A stretch of 64,000 bases of DNA from the NCBI RefSeq assembly GCF_002252505.1, contig NZ_NNRL01000163.1, positions 439,981-503,980 of the forward strand, read 5' to 3'. Made by a program: the position numbers and the translations under genes. The DNA comes from Brucella grignonensis. GTDB taxonomy: Bacteria > Pseudomonadota > Alphaproteobacteria > Rhizobiales > Rhizobiaceae. Below the pieces are notes generated by a model. It had not been told where the DNA came from. It made no database searches and saw only the letters and a list, made by a program, of their open reading frames with translations. Positions 35,681 through 42,884 of this stretch are shown here, piece by piece; the stretch's first letter is position 1; every line of letters begins with the position of its first letter.

Positions 35681-36139
35681 GTGCAACCTCAACAATTATT
35701 CCCACTTCCTTATGAGCGTGGTTTGCAGCTTCGTCAGATTGCAGAAACTAAACAAACCACGCCTTCCGTTTTGCTTTTAGGATTGATCAAGCAAGCTATA
35801 GCTGACGGCATCATATCGCCAGACATTCCAGAGTTTCATATAGCGCACGTTAAAAGCGACGATGCGTTCCTGATTGGCTTCGGTGATGATCCAAAAGAAA
35901 AAATGAGCCGCGAGATCGCAGAGCAATTAAGCGATGCTATTTTTAGCGCCGCGACCTCGCAGGACAAATTCCAAGACATGCAAATCGATAGGCACTTCGT
36001 TGTGTCGCGTAAAACGAGCGGCGTTCGTGTGACGATCCCGGCTAATGGAATGACACGATCTTATAACCGCGACTTAGCAATCGATATAGCAAAGCAAATA
36101 GACCGCGCTATCGATGCGATTGAAGATCAACAAGAATAA
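35681..36139 (+). CDS. Hypothetical protein with possible ribbon-helix-helix N-terminus
   Basis: The 152-residue protein starts with a GTG directly after a palindrome. Its first 45 residues (LPYERGLQLRQIAETKQTTPSVLLLGLIKQ) could form a strand-helix-helix DNA-binding unit. The rest (SDDAFLIGFGDDPKEKMSRE, VRVTIPANGMTR) is not recognised. Because no CI-like repressor exists in the element, this may be its regulator of replication or of the late genes; that is inference. Confidence 0.55.
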   Translation: MQPQQLFPLPYERGLQLRQIAETKQTTPSVLLLGLIKQAIADGIISPDIPEFHIAHVKSDDAFLIGFGDDPKEKMSREIAEQLSDAIFSAATSQDKFQDMQIDRHFVVSRKTSGVRVTIPANGMTRSYNRDLAIDIAKQIDRAIDAIEDQQE

Positions 36140-36174
36140 AACCGGAAGCAGCACGTTTTAATATCTTTAATAAA

Positions 36175-36207
36175 GAAACCACCGCCAGAGGAAATAACGG
36201 TGGTTTC
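36175..36207. other. Inverted repeat upstream of rep gene
   Basis: GAAACCACCG (36175-36184) pairs with CGGTGGTTTC (36198-36207). It lies 25 bases before the initiator's GTG start. On the minus strand it is followed by TTTATT, so it could terminate leftward transcripts, or act as a protein-binding or leader structure for the rep gene. Confidence 0.5.
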
Positions 36208-36232
36208 AATAGTAAACTAGGAGAAGAGCAAA

Positions 36233-37516
36233 GTGCCTTGTGCTCTTAATGAAGATAATACGATAGAATTAGTTTGGGATCAACTTAATTCTGTTCAAAG
36301 AGTGGAAACTATAGATAATCGAACAGCGTTGCTTTTAGCATCACTTGACGATCTTTTAGATGATCCAGAGTCGGAGTTAGATCAAAAGCCAATTGAAGGA
36401 ATTTTGACGCCTTCAATCGAAAGCCTTTTTCCCCTTTCAAATGATAAGTTTGAAGGAAATTTGACGCTTACGGATGATGAGATTGAGCAACTTTTCGACA
36501 CTACAATTGAAGGAAAAATGACGCCTGAAATTGACCCGTCAAAATTCCTGAACCGCGAAGCTGAAAAATCAGAAATTATTCAACAAAATCAATGCGAAGA
36601 TACCGGCACCGATGCATTTCAACCAGTATCAGAAAATAACACCTCTTTTACTCCCTATAACGAAGTAGAAGAAATAGAGAAATTAGCACTATTAGAAATC
36701 GCCAGCGGCGCGGCAAATCTAACCACCCGTCAAAATTCCTTCAATTCAAAACCACACGGCGAACAGCGCCCGCAATTGCCCGCCACTTCAACCAGCACCC
36801 TCTATGGCGCTTTTGGTGATTATGAAGATGCACCGCAACAAAGCAGGGCAATTGCTGGCAGCGCCAAGCCAACACCATACACCGTTGCCCGCGACCATTC
36901 TCTAGCCACCTACCCGGACAGGAAGGGGCTTAAACACTTCCTTGCACCTGAAAACCTAACAGACCCATTTCAACACAGATGGAAAAGCCTCACCGACAGG
37001 AAACGCAAATTCGTTCTTGCCTCAATGCAGGCGCATGAACAGAACGGTTGGTTTTTCAGCTTAGACTTTCATGAGGACCGCGTTGCAGAGCTTTTGAAAT
37101 CATCATCCCCGGCAATGCTCTTTGCAGATAGGCACCTCAAGAAACGCTTACTTGAGTGTTTTGGCTACGTTCCGGCAATCGCACTAGCGCTTGAGTTTGA
37201 CAGCAAAGGCAAGCTTCACACGCATGGTCTATGCATCCCGGATATGGAGAAACCAGACCCTGATTTTAAAGATAAGCTGGCAGAGGCTTTGCGCTTATCT
37301 GCGTCACGTATTTACAGACGCAAGGCACTCTATCCAACCCTTGCAAACGTGAAGCCTATCGCAGAGCCGCTTGGCTTGGCCGAATATATCCTCAAGGACG
37401 TATCCCGGACAACGAAGAAACTAAACACAGACGACAAAGGGGCTACTTACATAAGCACTGAAATGAAGAATATGAATAAAAATTACCATGATACTATCAG
37501 GTCGATTATTAATTGA
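36233..37516 (+). CDS. HUH-type replication initiator (Rep)
   Basis: The 427-residue protein has an HUH-like metal motif KGKLHTHGL (H329, H331) and a downstream YILK (Y385, K388), the YxxK tyrosine arrangement of rolling-circle initiators. The first 120 residues contain three similar short units (IEGILTPS, FEGNLTLT, IEGKMTPE) repeating every 19 residues, encoded by the direct repeats described separately. It starts with a GTG behind AGGAGAAGA. It should nick the element's origin and start replication after excision. Family naming beyond HUH is not possible from sequence alone. Confidence 0.72.
   Translation: MPCALNEDNTIELVWDQLNSVQRVETIDNRTALLLASLDDLLDDPESELDQKPIEGILTPSIESLFPLSNDKFEGNLTLTDDEIEQLFDTTIEGKMTPEIDPSKFLNREAEKSEIIQQNQCEDTGTDAFQPVSENNTSFTPYNEVEEIEKLALLEIASGAANLTTRQNSFNSKPHGEQRPQLPATSTSTLYGAFGDYEDAPQQSRAIAGSAKPTPYTVARDHSLATYPDRKGLKHFLAPENLTDPFQHRWKSLTDRKRKFVLASMQAHEQNGWFFSLDFHEDRVAELLKSSSPAMLFADRHLKKRLLECFGYVPAIALALEFDSKGKLHTHGLCIPDMEKPDPDFKDKLAEALRLSASRIYRRKALYPTLANVKPIAEPLGLAEYILKDVSRTTKKLNTDDKGATYISTEMKNMNKNYHDTIRSIIN
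36393..36746. repeat. Iteron-like repeats inside rep
   Basis: A 19-base motif of the form TTGAAGGAAWWWTGACGCC occurs at 36393, 36450 and 36507, exactly 57 bases apart. The inverted motif occurs completely at 36728-36746 (CGTCAAAATTCCTTCAATT) and in part at 36537-36549. Regular phasing and mixed orientation are typical of initiator binding sites. Because 57 bases is 19 codons, the spacing also yields a protein repeat, so both roles must be considered. Confidence 0.7.
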
Positions 37517-37524
37517 AGTAAAAA

Positions 37525-37569
37525 TAACTAACTTGTTAGTTAGAGAAAAAATAATAATATATTATTATT
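37525..37569. other. AT-rich palindromes behind rep, candidate origin
   Basis: TAACTAAC-TT-GTTAGTTA (37525-37542) is a perfect hairpin, followed closely by the perfect 20-base AT palindrome at 37550-37569. Both lie within 60 bases of the Rep stop. A hairpin plus easily melted AT DNA next to a rep gene suggests an origin; a transcription terminator is the main alternative. Confidence 0.45.
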
Positions 37570-37656
37570 TATAGATGCTATTGCAAAGCGAATAAAACTA
37601 TTCCTATTACTGGACGGCAGCGCCGAAGCGCACCGCTTTTAACAGGAGTAGAACTT

Positions 37657-38136
37657 ATGACAGTTACAGCTTTTCTCTCGCAGGAACACAGAAACGAAGT
37701 TGCTGGCCTCACACTGGCAGCAATCGCAGCGCTTACAAAAGCCGCCGCCTATCTGCCAGCCAACACACATGCAGACACATTCAAAGACATTCTCGGAAAC
37801 GCAGAGCGCACAGAGTTGCTCGACGTAGCATTCCGGCACCTCACCGCGCACGATCAGACCCTAGCAAATGCTTTGTTAGAAGTGGCTAGTGACCAGCAGC
37901 TAGAATCCACACAGCGAGTCACTGAATCGCTTGATTCAGATATGGCGCATTCCGCTATTGAAGTTGATGAGAGGGCTTGGCGGGCTTGTATGGCGGAAAT
38001 TAAGGCGATTATCACCGCGCCTTACAATGGTGGCGCAGGAATTGGCTATGATCCGTTAGGTGAGATCAGCTTGGCGCTGACGAAACACTTGAATGTTGTT
38101 CCCGGTAGTGGGGCAGAGTGCCAGAGTGCAGCTTGA
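37657..38136 (+). CDS. Hypothetical protein, element cargo
   Basis: The 159-residue protein begins MTVTAFLSQEHRNEVAGLTL, has an Ala-rich helical middle and an acidic stretch (SAIEVDERAWRACMAEIKAI). The ribosome site AACAGGAG is good. No domain is recognised and no signal or membrane segment is seen. It follows the candidate origin and may be part of element maintenance or cargo. Confidence 0.55.
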   Translation: MTVTAFLSQEHRNEVAGLTLAAIAALTKAAAYLPANTHADTFKDILGNAERTELLDVAFRHLTAHDQTLANALLEVASDQQLESTQRVTESLDSDMAHSAIEVDERAWRACMAEIKAIITAPYNGGAGIGYDPLGEISLALTKHLNVVPGSGAECQSAA

Positions 38137-38483
38137 AAGCTATGTCAGATTGTCGCACCCAAATTCGCCAATTGTTCTCCATAAGAATTTAGTATCAATG
38201 GGAGGTCCTTTCAAAATCAGAAGGACTAAAATCAAATGCGCTTATCGTCATATCCGGCACTAGCTGCCATGAGCGGACAAGATCGCTCAAACATTCAATC
38301 ACAATCAACAGAACCCGGCTTTGTAGCTTTATAATTTGCAAGCCACACAAAATGCACGTCCGCCAGATCGCGGAATAGCATAGGGCTAAATTTGCCCTTT
38401 GAACGGGAACGGCAAAGTTCGGCGTCCAAACTTCGCTTTGCCGCCCCTCATTCTTAAACATCGCAAACACAGGAGTATCAGCG
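38137..38483. other. Gap of 347 bases with inverted repeat
   Basis: No convincing gene on either strand. It includes an inverted repeat CGGCAAAG (38410-38417) with CTTTGCCG (38436-38443), just before the ribosome site of the 38484 gene, and a GC-mixed left part. It may hold the promoter or regulator site for that gene. Confidence 0.5.
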
Positions 38484-38963
38484 ATGAACGACATTAACAC
38501 CCCGGCAACTGAAACTGCAATGATTGAAGACTTTCGCTTACAGTTGATCACGGTCAATGGACTTGCGGCTGGTCTCATGGTTAGCGCTGATTATTTTAAA
38601 AAAGAGATCGAAAAGCACGGCTTAGACAACGATCTATCAATCCTTAGCGTTGCCAAAAATCTTTGCGATGTGGTCGCGGAAGAGGTGATAAACACTTCGA
38701 ATGATGATTTATTGTTTATGCAATATTCTAATATGGTGTCTGGCTTCACTGATGAACAAATAAAAGCCTTTTATTGGGCAAAGATCGGTTATCAGGATCG
38801 GCTTGCAACATTGTTCGTTCCGCACACAGCAGCGCATTTTTTTCGCGATATGATTGCAATGGCGTTTGCAATTTACAGCTTACATTCGCCTGCTACAGAT
38901 TCGGACGTTGGTGAAAGCTGGTTTCCATTTGATAGAACAACCGCAAATCAGGCTGCGATATGA
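38484..38963 (+). CDS. Hypothetical helical protein, element cargo
   Basis: The 159-residue protein is mainly helical and acidic (MNDINTPATETAMIEDFRLQ; EIEKHGLDNDLSILSVAKNL) with a late VPHTAAHFFRDMIAMAFAIY segment that is hydrophobic but too polar for a clear membrane span. The ribosome site ACAGGAG is good. It lies near the attR side, where satellites often carry cargo genes; no function can be named. Confidence 0.55.
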   Translation: MNDINTPATETAMIEDFRLQLITVNGLAAGLMVSADYFKKEIEKHGLDNDLSILSVAKNLCDVVAEEVINTSNDDLLFMQYSNMVSGFTDEQIKAFYWAKIGYQDRLATLFVPHTAAHFFRDMIAMAFAIYSLHSPATDSDVGESWFPFDRTTANQAAI

Positions 38964-39015
38964 AGTTATTTAGCGCAGGAGTCTGATCGATTGTTTTAGG
39001 AGAAGCCTTACAAAT

Positions 39016-39039
39016 GCCCCCACCATAATGCGTGGGGGC
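39016..39039. terminator. Probable terminator between convergent cargo genes
   Basis: GCCCCCAC (39016-39023) pairs with GTGGGGGC (39032-39039), giving a strong 8-bp stem between the plus-strand 38484 gene and the minus-strand pair. The T-tracts on both sides are short. Confidence 0.6.
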
Positions 39040-39046
39040 TATATCT

Positions 39047-39445
39047 TCAAATCGGGCGCGCATAGTCGCCAACTACAGCCTCAATAGTAAGTCTGGTTGA
39101 GTCACGGACCTCTTCAACTTCCTCTACGGTATCCCCATTACCTAAAAGCATATACCCGAACTCCTTACGGCGTATTGTTCTTTTAGGGCCGGTTGTTACT
39201 TCAAATTCGTTGCTAATTAGAGTGCTGAATTTTTCCTGAACATGGTCGGCTTTTGCTCGGCCACGAACTATTTCTAGAACTCCTAAATCTTCACCTGTAT
39301 CTGGATCAGATATTTTTTCACCTAATGAGAATACTAGAAACAAGTCACCAGGTTTAATTCCGTGATCTAGTCCGCGATTAATTACTATTTTATATTCATC
39401 AAGAACGGTTACTACCTTTGGTGTCTTTCCGTATTCATCACTCAT
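39047..39445 (-). CDS. Small protein resembling the FlgT C-terminal fold
   Basis: The 132-residue protein has INRGLDHGIKPGDLFLVFSL, then DPDTGEDLGVLEIVRGRAKA and ADHVQEKFSTLIS. The pattern 'GIKPGD, TGE, LG, kfS' resembles the C-terminal domain of FlgT and related beta-barrel modules. No flagellar genes are near. It follows the membrane protein on the same strand with a 4-base overlap and is likely its partner. The GC content is much lower than the host flanks, suggesting recent transfer. Confidence 0.55.
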   Translation of the reverse strand: MSDEYGKTPKVVTVLDEYKIVINRGLDHGIKPGDLFLVFSLGEKISDPDTGEDLGVLEIVRGRAKADHVQEKFSTLISNEFEVTTGPKRTIRRKEFGYMLLGNGDTVEEVEEVRDSTRLTIEAVVGDYARPI

Positions 39446-39966
39446 TCTGGCTTTCTCCGATACAGTCCGGGGCGTATTAAAAGATCATTACGGTGATTTT
39501 TTAATATATTATCGCTTTCCGCTTTCGATGAATCATTTGTATAATCACTTTTCACGACTTGTATTTGTACGTTCTTGTTATTCTGTACGTTTATAACTTC
39601 ACCAACGCATAAAAGTACTTCAAAATCATCTTTTAATACGTGTATTGAAGTCATTACGCCCATACTAAGCCAAGGTGCATTTTCAACAAGAAGTATTACA
39701 TTCCCATTTTTTTGATCCATCACCTTTTTTACTGCTGGATTTTTCATATATTCAGGAGGTTTTCTTTCTAGAATATACCAGCCCATATACAGAATTATTT
39801 CCAGTTGAAAGGCGATAAAAAGCAGTTGGTACTTATTATTTAACGCCCATTCGAGATTGCCAAATAGGGCATAGATTCCAGCGAAGCCAGCGATTACTGC
39901 AAAAATACCACCCAACACTTTAATGTGCGCTAAAACTGTAGACTTAATTTTATAAATGTCCGCCAC
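39442..39966 (-). CDS. Two-span membrane protein, cargo partner
   Basis: The 174-residue protein has two N-terminal hydrophobic spans (about 15-32 and 46-64, VLGGIFAVIAGFAGIYALF and LLFIAFQLEIILYMGWYIL) followed by a soluble C-terminal half. It is the first gene of the minus-strand pair next to attR; its AT content is high. No family is recognised. A two-gene unit of membrane protein plus small beta domain in a satellite cargo site is reminiscent of anti-phage cassettes, but that is only a hypothesis. Confidence 0.6.
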   Translation of the reverse strand: MADIYKIKSTVLAHIKVLGGIFAVIAGFAGIYALFGNLEWALNNKYQLLFIAFQLEIILYMGWYILERKPPEYMKNPAVKKVMDQKNGNVILLVENAPWLSMGVMTSIHVLKDDFEVLLCVGEVINVQNNKNVQIQVVKSDYTNDSSKAESDNILKNHRNDLLIRPGLYRRKPE

Positions 39967-40091
39967 AAATAATCTCGAATCGCGATTAATTCCCCATCTC
40001 TAATGGCACTACCCTCTAGTGTTTGGTCAAGCTTCTCAATTTGGGATTGCGCATTTATTATCCACAGGCTCAAATGTCCCATTTTATACCC

Positions 40092-40109
40092 CGTCACAAT
40101 GTCACAAAG
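40092..40109. repeat. Candidate integrase arm sites, right
   Basis: CGTCACAAT followed by TGTCACAAAG in the 40092-40109 stretch matches the TGTCACAAA pair found just inside attL. It lies about 75 bases inside attR. Confidence 0.5.
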
Positions 40110-40182
40110 TTATAAATTAGTTAGCCCTAATAAGATAATAAAAACAACGGTTTGAAACGCCATTGCGAGAGAGTATCGACAA

Positions 40183-40206
40183 TTCAATCCTCTCTCGCAG
40201 CACCAG
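40183..40206 (+). other. attR core
   Basis: An exact 24-base copy of the tRNA-Thr 3' end (TTCAATCC to CACCAG), preceded by a degenerate T-arm-like stretch (GAGAGAGTATCGACA). It marks the right edge of the element. Confidence 0.93.
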
Positions 40207-40456
40207 TTTCCTGCAAGTTGGAAACCAAGACCGTATCCCCTGAGATAAAAGATCGAACTTCACAATGATAGATATCATTACTGTTCGCCATGATCTGCGA
40301 TTTGATTTTGCGAATGAAAAAGCAAATTCATCTCACTTGGCGTAGCTTCCTCACAGGCGGAAATCCTGCAGGAGTTTCTTAACTAAGTGGCTGAATAGTT
40401 TTCATAAATCAGCGGTTTCACTAATCCTGAAAGCATCAATTTTTGTAGAGAAAGAA

Positions 40457-40533
40457 TGGCGCACCCGAAAGGATTCGAACCTCTGACCCCCAGATTCGTA
40501 GTCTGGTGCTCTATCCAGCTGAGCTACGGGTGC
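40457..40533 (-). tRNA. tRNA-Arg (ACG)
   Basis: On the minus strand the cloverleaf begins GCACCCGTAGCTCAGCTGG, with anticodon loop CTACGAA (anticodon ACG) and an encoded CCA. The anticodon's A34 is normally deaminated to inosine to read CGN codons. Confidence 0.96.
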
Positions 40534-40887
40534 TTGCCTGTGTGCCGCGATTGCTGCGGCGATGGGCGGTTGATAATCGGACGGATTACTAAAAGCAAGC
40601 ACCTTCTTGGAAAAAAATGCGCTTATGTGAAGTTTTCTTATCAATGCCCGGCTTTGCGGGCTTTTTGAGCCTGTTTCGGATTGGGGAAAACGCGCGAAAG
40701 CCAGGCAATGGCATGAATTCAGGACGAGACAGCAATCGCACAGCGGGAATCATGCAGTGAATCAGCTCACTAGCAACTTGATGAATCGAGTGGATTTTTT
40801 GAATTTGACGTTTGAAATGGCACTTATGTCGGGCGAGATTCAATCCGCTAATACGTGTCACGTTTCATCGTATTCATACGAAACGCT
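40534..40887. other. Gap of 354 bases with a terminator-like hairpin
   Basis: No gene is supported. A short stem GCCCG (40646-40650) with CGGGC (40657-40661) is followed by TTTTT and looks like a plus-strand terminator without an upstream gene. It may be a leftover of a lost gene, or act weakly on the sensor kinase transcript. Confidence 0.5.
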
Positions 40888-42456
40888 TTAAGCAGCATTG
40901 CTTCCGTGCTGATTGCTGCGTCTTTCGCCCCAATTAGGCAAGTCAGGAAGGCGAATCTCGAAATGCGCGCCTATAGGCCGATCTTCACGCAGTTCGATCG
41001 TGCCGCCATGTGCGCGCACCAATTCCTGCGCGATTGCAAGCCCAAGCCCTGTGCCGTCGCTGCGTGTAGAGCCTTTAAACGCTGTAAAGAGATTATCACG
41101 CGCTTTCTGCGGTAGGCCAGGACCAGTGTCTTCTACGCCGATAATCGTCATCGTGCCTATTCTACCTGCAGAAAGTGTTAAGCGCTTGATGGTAGACACA
41201 TCGCTGCGCCGGTCACGCTCCATCGCCTGCACGGAGTTGCGGCACAGATTATGCAGCACACGAAACAGCTGCTCGGAATCGACATTCAACTCGAAATTAA
41301 CGGGGATGAGATTTTCGAACTCAATCCCGCTTTCCGTTTTCAGATTGAGTGTTTCCTGCACGTCAAGAACGACGGTGCTCAATTGTACGCGGCGCGGGGT
41401 AGGTGGGGCCTCTTGAGAGCGACCATAGGCCATCACGCTTTCGGAGTAATTGATGGCGCGGCTCAGCGTGTGAATAAGCTTTGGCGCAAAACGTTGCACC
41501 ATCGGATCCTCGGTATAGGCCAGTCGGTCCGACATGAGCTGTGCCGATGCCAAAATGTTGCGCATATCATGATTGATCTTGGAGACCGCGAGGCCGAGAT
41601 CGGCCAGATGTTTCTGTTCTTTCAGTGTGCGCTGCAAATCGCTTTGGATATGCGCGATCTGCCGTTGTGCGATGCCGAACTCATCCTTGCGGTTTTCGGG
41701 TATCAGAATCCGGGTGGGATTGTCGGGTGCCGAGGCAAAATCAATCATATTGCGATGCATAAGGCGTACGGGGCGCAGAAGCATTTCGTGAATGATGAGA
41801 TAAATGAGGCTTGCGGCTATGACTGAGATAAGCAGAGAGATGATTGCAACGTTGGTCGCATAACTCAGCATGGCATGGCGCAGCGGCGCATCCGAAGTGA
41901 CGATTTCGATAATACGTCCCGGATTGGCAGAAGGCGGATTCGATCCATAAATACGCAATGTGCGATTGCCACCGTTAAAGAGCGTTCCAAACGCATCCCA
42001 GATGGCAGCGGCTTCACTGATATTATTGAGATCGACAACCTGATCGATAGTACCCGGCATTTCGCTCATCGCCAGAAGATGAGACGCATCCGCCTCGCGC
42101 AAAGCAATCGCCTTGGTCCCGGTTGCGAGCAGCACCTTGTCCTGCACTTCGCGTGGAATATTGATATTGCCACTTGCGATAAGCACTTCGCTCACTGCAT
42201 CCACGGTGTCGAGGCGCGAACTCATCCAGCGCACCCGCATATTGGCGATGGATGGAACGAAGATCAGAACTTCAGCGATAAGAACAGCGAGAGCGGTTAG
42301 AATAAGAAGCTTGCTTGAAAGCCGGTTGCGCCAGCGAAGGCGCGTGAAATGGATGGGCGAAGTCTTATCATCCTTTGGAGATGCCACAGCGGGAGACTGC
42401 GGGGCTGCATCGGCAACGACCCCACCCGTATCCATTGTTTTTTCAACAGCCGCCAT
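40888..42456 (-). CDS. Orphan sensor histidine kinase
   Basis: The 522-residue protein has two membrane segments (about 50-70 and 200-225) around a periplasmic sensor domain, a HAMP-like linker (LLRPVRLMHRNMIDFA), an H-box SKINHDMRNILASA, and ATPase motifs NLCRNSVQA (N), VEDTGPGLP (G1) and GTGLGLAIA (G2). No response regulator gene is next to it. It probably phosphorylates a partner encoded elsewhere; the stimulus is unknown. The N-terminal 45 residues are a disordered Ala/Pro-rich tail. Confidence 0.85.
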   Translation of the reverse strand: MAAVEKTMDTGGVVADAAPQSPAVASPKDDKTSPIHFTRLRWRNRLSSKLLILTALAVLIAEVLIFVPSIANMRVRWMSSRLDTVDAVSEVLIASGNINIPREVQDKVLLATGTKAIALREADASHLLAMSEMPGTIDQVVDLNNISEAAAIWDAFGTLFNGGNRTLRIYGSNPPSANPGRIIEIVTSDAPLRHAMLSYATNVAIISLLISVIAASLIYLIIHEMLLRPVRLMHRNMIDFASAPDNPTRILIPENRKDEFGIAQRQIAHIQSDLQRTLKEQKHLADLGLAVSKINHDMRNILASAQLMSDRLAYTEDPMVQRFAPKLIHTLSRAINYSESVMAYGRSQEAPPTPRRVQLSTVVLDVQETLNLKTESGIEFENLIPVNFELNVDSEQLFRVLHNLCRNSVQAMERDRRSDVSTIKRLTLSAGRIGTMTIIGVEDTGPGLPQKARDNLFTAFKGSTRSDGTGLGLAIAQELVRAHGGTIELREDRPIGAHFEIRLPDLPNWGERRSNQHGSNAA

Positions 42457-42884
42457 ACGTTAAATCCAAATCGACAGGCTGTGTGGCTGCAATGCGGCCG
42501 TGCCTTATTCAGAAAGCTCATCACAATGCGAACATACAAATACCGCCTTCTATATATGGTGGCGTGAGATAATTCCAACCGGCTTTGTCTCTTTTGATTG
42601 AAACAGGTCCATTGCATTCCTTTGTCAGCATTACCGAAATTTAACTCGACGTGTGGAATCGCGACGTGCAAACTCGCAAAAAGAGAAGTCCGTGATGCCC
42701 CAATTCCGCGCTTTCGACGCAACTTATTGGGCGATCATTATTTTGATACTGTTTGCTGCATATCCTGTGTCTAGAGCGTCGTGCTTTGTGCCACCTAAGA
42801 GGGTGCCGAGTGCTCTAAAGCGAATATGGATGGTTTGATCAGAGGCCCGTCGATGACTTAGACGAGGCCCTGCCGGAGAGTTGA
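42457..42884. other. Divergent gap of 428 bases before the efflux operon
   Basis: It separates the sensor kinase and the RND operon and should contain both promoters. A 47-codon frame at 42695-42838 starts MPQFRAFDATYWAIIILILF and could code for a small membrane peptide. It has a modest ribosome site, but I do not consider it supported. A direct repeat GAGGCCC brackets GTCGATGACTTAGAC near 42842-42869. Confidence 0.5.

Larger units (their letters stand above)
22906..40206. mobile_element. Integrated phage-satellite-like element at tRNA-Thr
   Basis: A 17.3-kb element bounded by identical 24-base repeats at 22906-22929 and 40183-40206. It carries a tyrosine integrase next to attL, an HK97-type head and packaging set, a tail terminator, tail chaperones and a tape measure protein. 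An HUH replication initiator and unrecognised cargo genes lie toward attR. Missing are a tail tube, tail tip, fibres, holin/endolysin and a CI-like repressor. Terminase genes lie after the head genes rather than before the portal. This composition fits a capsid-forming satellite or a reduced prophage. The right end is distinctly AT-rich compared with the host flanks. Confidence 0.9.

Noticed and set aside
38195-38578. Minus-strand open frame over the 38.1-38.5 kb gap
   Set aside because: It runs antisense into the supported 38484 gene, with no ribosome site of note and no domain.
22906-40206. CRISPR array or toxin-antitoxin pair in the element
   Set aside because: No regularly spaced identical repeats with unique spacers exist; the only phased repeats are the three copies inside rep. 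No recognised toxin or antitoxin family was seen.
40141-40206. A second tRNA gene at attR
   Set aside because: Only the T-arm 3' side and acceptor end are present. The 5' half of a cloverleaf is missing, so this is the attR copy, not a gene.
42695-42838. 47-codon frame with one hydrophobic segment before the RND operon
   Set aside because: Weak ribosome site, no recognisable relatives and ordinary intergenic base use. It is mentioned only in the gap description.
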